This document shows positions 7,544-12,880 of a stretch of DNA of 12,880 nt, in pieces (position 1 is the first letter of the stretch; the number at the start of each line of letters is the position of its first letter). The stretch spans positions 1 through 12,880 of the forward strand of contig ONPY01000074.1 in assembly GCA_900319835.1 (NCBI GenBank). The letters run 5' to 3'. The DNA comes from an uncultured Eubacteriales bacterium. Its GTDB lineage: Bacteria > Bacillota_A > Clostridia > Oscillospirales > Oscillospiraceae. The position numbers and the translations under genes are program-made. The notes under the pieces were generated by a model. That model saw nothing but the letters and a program-made list of their open reading frames with translations. It did no database searches and had not been told where the DNA came from.

Positions 7544-7576
7544 AAAAAAAGCGGGGCGGGAGTTGTCTCCCGCCCC
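7544..7576 (-). terminator. Terminator/attenuator between modA and modB
   Basis: On the - strand a perfect 10-bp stem (7576-7567 with 7562-7553, GGGGCGGGAG against CTCCCGCCCC, 4-nt loop) is followed by GC and then seven T (7550-7544). It begins 9 nt after the modA stop and ends 12 nt before the modB ATG. It has all the parts of an intrinsic terminator in the modA direction, so modBC transcription probably depends on partial read-through. Confidence 0.8.
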
Positions 7577-7585
7577 TGGTTTGTT

Positions 7586-8500
7586 TTAGACGGCAGGGGA
7601 GAAGCCGACGGATTCAAAGACGGCCATAGCCTCGTCGCTCTTGAGGTAGTCCAGGAAGGCCTGGGCGGCCTCGGGGTGGGCGCTGGTGTTCAGCACGGCG
7701 GCGGGGTAGATGACCTGACCGCACATCTCAGCGGTGGCGGTGTCCACCACTTCAAGCGCGGCTGAGCTGGCATCGGTGCCATAGACCACGCCGCAGTCCA
7801 CGCTGGCGTGCTTGACCTGCTCGGTGACTTCCTTGACGTTGGAGCCGTAGGAGAGCTTGCCGGCAGCGGCAAGCGCCTCCTCATCCAGCTCATAGAAGAC
7901 CAGAATTTTCTGGGTGTACTGGCCCACGGGCACGTCGCTGTTGCCCATGGCCATCAGCAGATCGCCGTTCTTGAGCAGCTCGGCCAGCTGATCGAAGGAC
8001 TCAATTCCCTTGGGATTGCCCTCGGGAACAACGAGCGCGACCTTGTTCTCCAGCAGATTGATGCGGCTGCCCTGCAGGACATAGTCCAGCCCATCGGGGT
8101 TGGCGTCGGCATCCTTGGAGGCGTCCAGCGCGTTCATCTGCTTGGGGGCGGCGGATATGAAGAGATCACAGTCCGCGCCCTCCTGGATCTGGGTCTTCAG
8201 CGTGCCGGAGGAGTCAAAGTTGCAGGTGATGGTGACGCCGGGGTTGGCGGCTTCATAGAGGCCCTTGATCTGATTCATCGTCTCGGTCATGGAGGCGGCG
8301 GCGAAGACGATCAGCTCGACCTCTTCGACCGGGGCTTCCTCAGCGGGGGCTGGTTCTTCGGCGGGAGCGGGCTCCTCAGCGGGGGCGGGCTCGGCGGCCG
8401 GCGCGGGGGCTTGGGTAGCTGCGGGTGCGGCGGAAGAGCCGCAGGCTGCCAGCGCGAAGATCATGCAGAGCGCAAGCAGCAGTGCCAGGGTTTTCTTCAT
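7586..8500 (-). CDS. modA: Molybdate-binding lipoprotein of the ABC importer
   Basis: A 304-residue periplasmic-type binding protein anchored as a lipoprotein: basic N terminus, hydrophobic core and lipobox LAAC with Cys20. Residues 21-60 are an Ala/Pro/Glu-rich linker with three EPAPAE repeats that would hold the domain off the membrane. The binding domain starts at ~61 with VELIVFAAASMTETMNQI, the ModA ligand-loop pattern (FAAAS with Ser/Thr), followed by FDSSGTLKTQIQEGADCDLF (second ligand loop) and VALVVPEGNP. Domain length (~240) fits ModA. GGAGGAAG precedes the ATG at 8500 and is a strong ribosome site. The gene has its own -10 box and is followed by a terminator-like hairpin, which would favour ModA excess. 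Tungstate as substrate cannot be excluded. Confidence 0.95.
   Translation of the reverse strand: MKKTLALLLALCMIFALAACGSSAAPAATQAPAPAAEPAPAEEPAPAEEPAPAEEAPVEEVELIVFAAASMTETMNQIKGLYEAANPGVTITCNFDSSGTLKTQIQEGADCDLFISAAPKQMNALDASKDADANPDGLDYVLQGSRINLLENKVALVVPEGNPKGIESFDQLAELLKNGDLLMAMGNSDVPVGQYTQKILVFYELDEEALAAAGKLSYGSNVKEVTEQVKHASVDCGVVYGTDASSAALEVVDTATAEMCGQVIYPAAVLNTSAHPEAAQAFLDYLKSDEAMAVFESVGFSPAV
8339..8392 (-). repeat. EPAPAE coding repeats in the ModA linker
   Basis: Three consecutive 18-nt units encode EPAPAE (residues 37-54). They form the flexible linker between the lipidated cysteine and the binding domain, and are a site prone to copy-number slippage. Confidence 0.75.
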
Positions 8501-8519
8501 GTGTGTCTTCCTCCTTTTC

Positions 8520-8555
8520 CCGTGTTTCAGGGAAAAATGTATTATATAAACACGG
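8520..8555 (-). promoter_or_regulatory. modA promoter region with an 8-bp dyad
   Basis: On the - strand a perfect TATAAT (8546-8541) lies ~40 bp upstream of the modA ATG, but no good -35 box lies at 17-18 nt (ATAAGC/TATAAG only). CCGTGTTT (8520-8527) and AAACACGG (8548-8555) form an inverted repeat with a 20-nt spacer that brackets the -10 box and probable start point, suiting an operator. A second, smaller dyad (TTTTCCC 8515-8521 / GGGAAAA 8530-8536) abuts the ribosome site. Confidence 0.45.
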
Positions 8556-8595
8556 CTTTACGTGCTTATACCGGAAGAATAGGGGAAAGGGCGGC

Positions 8596-9624
8596 TTAGA
8601 TTCCTTTGCCGAAGCCGCAGTTGGGGAAGTGGCAGACCTTGCAGTTGAGACACAGTCCGCCGTGGCCGAGACCGGCCAGGTGCTCCTTCGTGATGGGGGT
8701 GTCCGTCACAAGATAGGGCAGCAGCAGGTCGAAGATGGTGCGCTTTGCGTACATGACGCAGCCGGGCAGCCCGCAGACCGGGCGGCCGTCCGGCATATAG
8801 GAGACCAGAAACATGGCCCCGGGCAGCACCGGCGAGCCGTAGGAGACGATGTCGGCCCCGCTGTTCTTGATGGCAAGCGGTGTGCGGTCGTCGGGGTCCA
8901 CGCTCATGCCGCCGCTGCAGACCACCATGTCGCAGCCCTTGGCCAGCATGTCGAGGATGGCGGCGGTGATCTTCTCGTGGTCGTCGTTGAGCGTGACATG
9001 CTCGGTCATGACACTGCCGCCAAACTCTCGCAGCTTTTCCTCGATGACGGGGGTGAAGGTGTCCTGAATGCGGCCGTAATAGACCTCGTTGCCGGTGGTG
9101 ACCACGCCGACCTTCTTGCTTTTTAAGGGCAGCAGACGCATCAGCGGCTCCGGGCCGACCACGGCCTTGGCCTTCTCCATGCGCTCCTTCTCGATGATGA
9201 GCGGGATGACGCGAGTGCCGCAGAGCTTCTCGCCCTTCTTCACCACAAAGCCGGAGGCGCGCGTGGCGATCATCATGTCGCCCAGGGAGTTGACGGCGCG
9301 CAGCCGCGGCAAGTCGATCAGCAGCAGCCCGTCGATATCGGCCACCAGCTCGATCTTGCCCTCCTTGGGCTCAGTGGCGTGCATGTTCTCACTCATGCAC
9401 AGATCCCGCAGGATCTCCGCCGCCTCGTCCTCGTGCAGCATGTTCTCGTTGTTTTCCCAGATATAGATGTGGTCCTTGCCCACGCTCAGCAGCACGGGCA
9501 CGTCCTCGGACCGGATGATATGGCCCTTGCGAAACACGGGGCCCTTCTTCTCGTCCTTGATGATCTGGGTAATATCGTGGCAGAGCATGTGCCCTACCGC
9601 GTCCTCGGTCTTCATCAGCTTCAT
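8596..9624 (-). CDS. MoeA/MogA-like molybdopterin-binding protein with four-cysteine tail
   Basis: A 342-residue protein. Residues ~168-310 form a MoCF (molybdopterin-binding) domain: VGVVTTGNEVYYGRIQDTF (172-190), CSGGMSVDPDDRTP (236-249) and GLPGCVMY (285-292). These match the MoeA/MogA loops that bind molybdopterin and help insert molybdate. The N-terminal ~165 residues are not the usual MoeA arrangement. After the MoCF domain comes a cysteine tail, CLNCKVCHFPNCGFGKG (325-341), with C325, C328, C331 and C336. This could bind zinc or an Fe-S cluster and is absent from classical MoeA. Start ATG 9624 is preceded by AGGAGG at 6 nt spacing. It lies 15 bp after the phosphatase-HD gene (one operon) and 95 bp before modA. 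The likely role is molybdenum-cofactor assembly or sensing; moeA itself is not claimed. Confidence 0.85.
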   Translation of the reverse strand: MKLMKTEDAVGHMLCHDITQIIKDEKKGPVFRKGHIIRSEDVPVLLSVGKDHIYIWENNENMLHEDEAAEILRDLCMSENMHATEPKEGKIELVADIDGLLLIDLPRLRAVNSLGDMMIATRASGFVVKKGEKLCGTRVIPLIIEKERMEKAKAVVGPEPLMRLLPLKSKKVGVVTTGNEVYYGRIQDTFTPVIEEKLREFGGSVMTEHVTLNDDHEKITAAILDMLAKGCDMVVCSGGMSVDPDDRTPLAIKNSGADIVSYGSPVLPGAMFLVSYMPDGRPVCGLPGCVMYAKRTIFDLLLPYLVTDTPITKEHLAGLGHGGLCLNCKVCHFPNCGFGKGI

Positions 9625-9639
9625 AGCCGAACCTCCTCA

Positions 9640-10689
9640 TTATCGAATAAGCTCTGCCGCACAGAGCGTATTGAGTTCTTCCTTCAAAGCCAGCGCTTTG
9701 TTCAGCCGCCGGCAGTGAGCTTCCCGCGCCTCCGGGGTCCGGCAGCGCTCCCGCGTGGCGGCAAAGCGGTCCTCAAGCGTCACAAGCGTATCGCCTCTCA
9801 CGGTCTTGTCCGCCAGAAAAACGATAGCCGCCTCATTCAGCCCCGGCGCCTCCGGCTCATTGTGCTGGCGGACCAGTGCGGCCTCGTCGGGATAGCCCAG
9901 CTCTGTGAGCCACACGGCGCCGAGCGCGGGGTGGCGGGGCCGTCCCTTGGCCAGATCGTGCAGCAGGGCGGCGCGGCCGATCAGTTCCCGGTCGAGGGAG
10001 AGCCCCTTTTGATGGACCGCGTCGCAGAGGCGAACCGCCTGTTCCGCCACGGCGAGGGAATGGGCCATGAGCTTTTCGTCCGCTCCGGCGGCCCGCAGCA
10101 GGGAAAAGCAGACCGCATCCGTCAACGCCGGGTGGGGGGGGATCCCCACGGCTTCAACGGAGAAGCTGTCCCCGTCAAATACCAGCGGCGTGACGGAGGC
10201 GTAGCCCAGCCTGCTCCGCTGCCCGGTCAGGGCGGCGATGGCGGACTTGTGGCTGACGATGGCGATATCGCCCTCGCGTTCCAACAGACAGCGGCGCACC
10301 GCCGTCACCACACGCTCATGCAGAGCTTCATGGGATTCCGCCCCCTCGGGCAGCAGATTGGGGTTTCGCTCCCGGGCGGCGTACAGCGCGGGGAAGCGGG
10401 CCATGATCTCCGTAAAGGGGAGCCCGTCCCATACGCCCATGTCCTGTTCCTCCAGCCCTTCTATTTCAATGGGCGCCGGGGTGAGGGCGAGGGCGGTCTC
10501 CCGGGCGCGCCTCAGCGCGCTGCAGAAGACGGCGGAGAGACTTTTCAGCTCCGGCTGAAAGGAAAGCAGCGCCGCCTGCAGCCGGCCGAGATCACCCAGC
10601 GGCAGGTCGGTCCGGCCTCCGATGCACCAGCGCTCCCCGATGGGGATATCAGGCATGGCGTGGCGGATCAGATAAACGGTTCTCGGCAT
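9640..10689 (-). CDS. Histidine phosphatase-HD domain fusion protein
   Basis: A 349-residue two-domain protein. Residues 1-~180 form a histidine-phosphatase (phosphoglycerate-mutase-like) domain: LIRHAMPD with R9 and nucleophile H10, CSALRRARETA (second Arg ~60), EEQDMGVWDG (acid ~E81) and IVSHKS with H147. Residues ~195-310 are an HD-type metal-dependent hydrolase: H210 (MAHSLAVA), H244/D245 in LLHDLAKG, QHNEPE (~275-280) and D294 in FLADKTV. Both active sites appear complete, so two hydrolytic steps on phosphate esters or nucleotides are plausible. The substrate is unknown. Its operon position just upstream of the molybdopterin-binding gene and modABC suggests a role in molybdenum-cofactor nucleotide metabolism, by inference. 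The ribosome site GAGG is 4 nt from the ATG, and a good promoter lies ~55 bp upstream. Confidence 0.88.
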   Translation of the reverse strand: MPRTVYLIRHAMPDIPIGERWCIGGRTDLPLGDLGRLQAALLSFQPELKSLSAVFCSALRRARETALALTPAPIEIEGLEEQDMGVWDGLPFTEIMARFPALYAARERNPNLLPEGAESHEALHERVVTAVRRCLLEREGDIAIVSHKSAIAALTGQRSRLGYASVTPLVFDGDSFSVEAVGIPPHPALTDAVCFSLLRAAGADEKLMAHSLAVAEQAVRLCDAVHQKGLSLDRELIGRAALLHDLAKGRPRHPALGAVWLTELGYPDEAALVRQHNEPEAPGLNEAAIVFLADKTVRGDTLVTLEDRFAATRERCRTPEAREAHCRRLNKALALKEELNTLCAAELIR

Positions 10690-10746
10690 GGTTCCTCACA
10701 ACCCTCATAAAAGCGAATTGCAAATAAAAACACTTTGATAGTTTGA

Positions 10747-10775
10747 AGTATACCCCTCTTGAGTAGGAAAGTAAA
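10747..10775 (-). promoter_or_regulatory. Promoter of the phosphatase-HD/molybdenum operon
   Basis: On the - strand, TTTACT (10775-10770), a 17-nt spacer and TATACT (10752-10747) match 4/6 and 5/6 of the consensus. The predicted transcript starts near 10740, about 50 nt before the ATG. Confidence 0.6.
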
Positions 10776-10787
10776 GAGGGAAATCTC

Positions 10788-10816
10788 TGTACAAACTGTT
10801 TCATTTGTTCTATAAT
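10788..10816 (+). promoter_or_regulatory. Promoter of the TylF-like methyltransferase gene
   Basis: TGTACA (10788-10793), 17-nt spacer, perfect TATAAT (10811-10816). Transcription would start near 10823, which rules out the TTG at 10818 as start codon. The promoter diverges from the molybdenum-block promoter, with the -35 boxes 12 bp apart. Confidence 0.65.
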
Positions 10817-10847
10817 TTTGCAAAAAGAAGAAAAAGAGGGGATGCGC

Positions 10848-11804
10848 ATGGAGCTCTACATCTGGGGAACCGGCTGTGCCGCAGGGGATCTGGCGGATCA
10901 GGGCCTAGCGCCGGAGCAGATCACGGCGTTCGTGGACAGCAATCCCGGCGGGGCAGAGTTTCTCGGGCGGCCGGTCCTGCGCCCGGAGGCGCTGCGGGGC
11001 ATGGAGGATGGACTCATTTTGGTGGCAAGCCGCCACACGGGGGAAATCGCCCGCCAGGCCGCCGCGCTCGGTATCCGGGCAGACCGGATGCTCTTTCTGA
11101 AAAACAACTGGGAGGCGCGGGACCGCAACACGGCCTATGACGCTGCGGCGGGGCTGCTCCCGCCGGAGCAGATCGCGGCGCTGCGCCGCGTCCCGCATCT
11201 CGTGCGTGAGCCCCTGTGTGTCACGGAGAGCCCCCTTTCTCAGCGGGACCTGGAAAATGACTATGTCCGCCTGCGCACGCTGGAGCTGATCTGCCGGGAG
11301 CTGGACGCTGTCCCCGGCGCGGCGGCGGAGCTGGGGGTCTACCGGGGCGCCTTTGCCCGTTGTATCAACGCCCTGCTGCCGGAGCGGACGCTGTACCTGT
11401 TTGATACCTTCACGGGCTTTGATGAGACGGAGGCCGCCGGATACGGCGCGGGCTTCCGGAACGCCCACCGGGACACCGCGGCGGAGAAGGTGCTGCGCCT
11501 GATGCCGCATCCGGCGCGGGTGATGATCCGGCAGGGATTCTTTCCCGCGACAGCGGAGGGGCTGGAGGAGCGCTTTGCGCTGGTGAGCCTGGATGTGGAT
11601 CTGGAGGAGAGCACCCTGGCAGGCCTGCGCTGGTTCTATCCGCGGCTGAGCCCCGGCGGCTATCTGCTGCTGCACGACTTCAACTCCCCCAAACTGCCCG
11701 GCGTGCGCCGCGCGCTGGAACGCTTCCGGGGGGAGTGGTCCGAACCGGTCCCCGCCGTCCCGATCTGCGATATCAACGGCACGCTGGTGCTGCCAAAATT
11801 GTAA
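10848..11804 (+). CDS. TylF/MycF-type SAM-dependent methyltransferase with N-terminal Rossmann-like segment
   Basis: A 318-residue protein. Residues 1-~90 resemble the small Rossmann-like domain fused to sugar-modifying enzymes (ELYIWGTGCAAG, then AFVDSNPGG and ILVASRHTGEIA). Residues ~135-318 are a class I methyltransferase of the TylF/MycF (macrocin O-methyltransferase) family: AELGVYRGAFA (160-170, SAM loop), LYLFDTFTGFDE (183-193), VSLDVDLEES (247-255, acidic metal/substrate site) and GGYLLLHDFNSP (270-281). TylF relatives methylate sugar hydroxyls in glycan or natural-product pathways; the acceptor is unknown. AGAGGGG at 10835-10841 is 6 nt from ATG 10848; ATG 10842 is too close to it and TTG 10818 lies upstream of the predicted transcript start. 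It is a single-gene unit between its own promoter and a terminator. Confidence 0.9.
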   Translation: MELYIWGTGCAAGDLADQGLAPEQITAFVDSNPGGAEFLGRPVLRPEALRGMEDGLILVASRHTGEIARQAAALGIRADRMLFLKNNWEARDRNTAYDAAAGLLPPEQIAALRRVPHLVREPLCVTESPLSQRDLENDYVRLRTLELICRELDAVPGAAAELGVYRGAFARCINALLPERTLYLFDTFTGFDETEAAGYGAGFRNAHRDTAAEKVLRLMPHPARVMIRQGFFPATAEGLEERFALVSLDVDLEESTLAGLRWFYPRLSPGGYLLLHDFNSPKLPGVRRALERFRGEWSEPVPAVPICDINGTLVLPKL

Positions 11805-11859
11805 AAATTGCAAGAAACTGCCAAAGCAAACAAAAATAATCGGGTTCAATTTGACAAGG

Positions 11860-11905
11860 TATACAAAAAACAACGCGCAATTTCTGCGAGTTGTTTTTTT
11901 GTATA
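11860..11905. terminator. Intrinsic terminator after the methyltransferase gene
   Basis: TATACAAAAAACAAC (11860-11874) pairs with GTTGTTTTTTTGTATA (11890-11905), one extra T bulging, around a loop containing GCG/GCG. The T7 tract on the + strand and A6 on the 5' arm allow termination in both directions. Confidence 0.7.
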
Positions 11906-11907
11906 AG

Positions 11908-11937
11908 TTGAAACTGACGCGGCAAAAGGCGTACTAT
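11908..11937 (+). promoter_or_regulatory. Candidate promoter of the C10 peptidase-like gene
   Basis: TTGAAA (11908-11913), an 18-nt spacer and TACTAT (11932-11937) are followed 35 bp later by the gene's ATG. TATATT at 11935-11940 is an alternative -10. The match is moderate. Confidence 0.35.
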
Positions 11938-11972
11938 ATTTTTTGGGAAGAGACACGCAAAGGAGGAATCCT

Positions 11973-12880
11973 ATGGAAGAAGAACTCTTTGAACTGGCAG
12001 CCGACAGCGTGATCGTGGAGGTCACGGACCCGAGAACCGGCACGGTTTCCTACGCAGGTTGCGTGGCTACAGCCATGGCACAGGTGCTCTACCACCACCG
12101 CGCAAAAGCCGTGACCAAAACACAGGCGCAAATCCCGTCCTATTCCTACTCGTTCAGTTATAACGGAACAACCTACTCCAAAACCGTTCCGGCGGTTGCC
12201 AGCGACGCACCTATCGACTGGGCAAACATGGTTGATGCCTACAGCGGGACGACCACCACGACTGCGCAAAAGACTGCCGTGGCAAACCTGATGGCATATT
12301 GCGGGAAGAGCGTGAGCATGAACTACAAATCGACCTCCTCAGGAGCCAACTCCTACAACGTGGCATACGCCCTGCGCACTTATTTCGGATTCGACGCCAA
12401 CACGGTTTACAAGCGTCGCGGAAGATACAGCGTGGCTGAATGGGACAACATGCTCTATAATGAATTGAAAGCTGGACGTCCCATCTACTATTCCGGTTCA
12501 TCACAAGGTGGCGGACACGCTTTCATCGTCGATGGTGTGGACGACGAAGGACTCTATCACGTCAACTGGGGATGGAACGGCTCGTCGAACGGCTATTTAC
12601 TTATCTCCGTACTCAATCCGGGTGACAACACGGGCATCGGTGCCAGTTCGACGGACGACGGTTACATCATGAACGGCGCCGCCATCTTCGGCGCACAGCC
12701 AGCCGTCAACCCGGGAGAATACAGCATCTATCAGGAAATCCTTTCCTCGCAATACATCAGCCGAAGCGGACTCACCATCGCCTATGCTTTCTACAACTAC
12801 ACAGGAAAGGCACCAAAGGCCACAGAACCTGCAAATGTCTCCCGAATTGTGGCGGAATGTGCCGCCGTGGGGGTCGAAGG
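11973..12880 (+). CDS. C10-family (streptopain-like) cysteine peptidase, 3' partial, abnormal N terminus
   Basis: ATG 11973 follows a very strong ribosome site (AAAGGAGG). The frame stays open to the window end (302 full codons). The catalytic core is that of peptidase family C10: nucleophile C30 in YAGCVATAMAQVLYHH, H182 in GGGHAFIVDGVDDEGLYHVN, then WGWNGSSNGYLLISVLNPG. From ~residue 248 a new beta-rich region begins and is cut by the window edge. Secreted C10 enzymes normally have a signal peptide, a propeptide of over 100 residues and a W.Q..PYN-like stretch before the catalytic Cys. Here only 29 residues precede Cys30, and the first 17 are acidic (MEEELFELAADSVIVEV). No signal peptide is seen, so secretion and activity are doubtful as drawn. 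Base and codon use shift from the GC-rich block to a more balanced, Prevotella-like pattern. It could be a transferred gene, an N-terminal fusion, or an assembly chimera. Confidence 0.85.
   Translation, partial: MEEELFELAADSVIVEVTDPRTGTVSYAGCVATAMAQVLYHHRAKAVTKTQAQIPSYSYSFSYNGTTYSKTVPAVASDAPIDWANMVDAYSGTTTTTAQKTAVANLMAYCGKSVSMNYKSTSSGANSYNVAYALRTYFGFDANTVYKRRGRYSVAEWDNMLYNELKAGRPIYYSGSSQGGGHAFIVDGVDDEGLYHVNWGWNGSSNGYLLISVLNPGDNTGIGASSTDDGYIMNGAAIFGAQPAVNPGEYSIYQEILSSQYISRSGLTIAYAFYNYTGKAPKATEPANVSRIVAECAAVGVE

Noticed and set aside
8501..8595. Molybdenum-cofactor riboswitch upstream of modA
   Set aside because: The leader is under 100 nt with only short dyads and none of the multi-stem architecture expected of that riboswitch.
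9379..10710. 443-residue + strand ORF
   Set aside because: It is antisense to the phosphatase-HD and MoeA-like genes, both of which have complete active-site motifs and ribosome sites. The + frame is low-complexity shadow sequence.
10818..10847. Upstream TTG start of the methyltransferase
   Set aside because: It overlaps the expected transcription start region just after TATAAT at 10811-10816. ATG 10848 has a properly spaced ribosome site.
11846..12269. - strand ORFs antisense to the C10 peptidase-like gene
   Set aside because: They show no motif and no ribosome site. The + frame has the family catalytic Cys and His contexts.

Overview
The window is GC-rich, densely packed and mostly reads as an anaerobic gut-type Clostridia, probably Oscillospirales (Oscillospiraceae/Ruminococcaceae grade). 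The support is strong AGGAGG-type ribosome sites, a Pro/Ala/Glu-rich lipoprotein linker, Ig-like secreted proteins with PTPVPVP linkers, and intrinsic terminators. No rRNA, tRNA, CRISPR array, insertion sequence or integrase was seen. The last ~0.85 kb looks different and resembles Bacteroidota (Prevotella-like) coding sequence.

Left block, + strand (1-5541): the 3' part of a large surface/secreted protein (Ig-like domain plus two related beta-rich modules) is followed 22 bp later by a 68-residue LysM protein. The LysM protein begins with what looks like a double-glycine export leader. A terminator follows. Next come a UvrA-like ABC ATPase that lacks the UvrB-binding domain (class II UvrA/UvrA2 type) and a membrane-anchored metallo-beta-lactamase-fold hydrolase of the NAPE-PLD/RomA type, probably one operon. 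A strong bidirectional terminator closes it.

Middle, - strand (5542-10689): next to the bidirectional terminator lies an unlisted 33-codon ORF with its own ribosome site and a plausible promoter. It forms a compact transcription unit of about 180 nt. Then comes a molybdenum block, in transcription order: a histidine-phosphatase/HD fusion protein, a MoeA/MogA-like molybdopterin-binding protein with a four-cysteine tail, and modA, modB and modC for molybdate uptake. A terminator-like hairpin with seven U sits between modA and modB and should make the binding protein more abundant than the permease and ATPase. modB and modC overlap by ATGA. The block joins molybdate import with a late cofactor-synthesis or cofactor-handling step; the molybdoenzyme served is not in the window.

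Right block, + strand (10788-12880): divergent promoters separate the molybdenum block from a TylF/MycF-type methyltransferase carrying an extra N-terminal Rossmann-like segment. After its terminator a strong ribosome site starts a C10 (streptopain-like) cysteine peptidase that runs off the window. It lacks signal peptide, propeptide and the usual start of the catalytic domain, and its composition differs from the rest, so it is a gene fusion, a recent transfer, or an assembly join.

The most original observations are the GG-leader LysM protein, the isolated 33-codon transcription unit, the modA/modB attenuator, the cysteine-tailed MoeA-like protein linked to the phosphatase-HD fusion, and the abnormal N terminus of the C10 peptidase.
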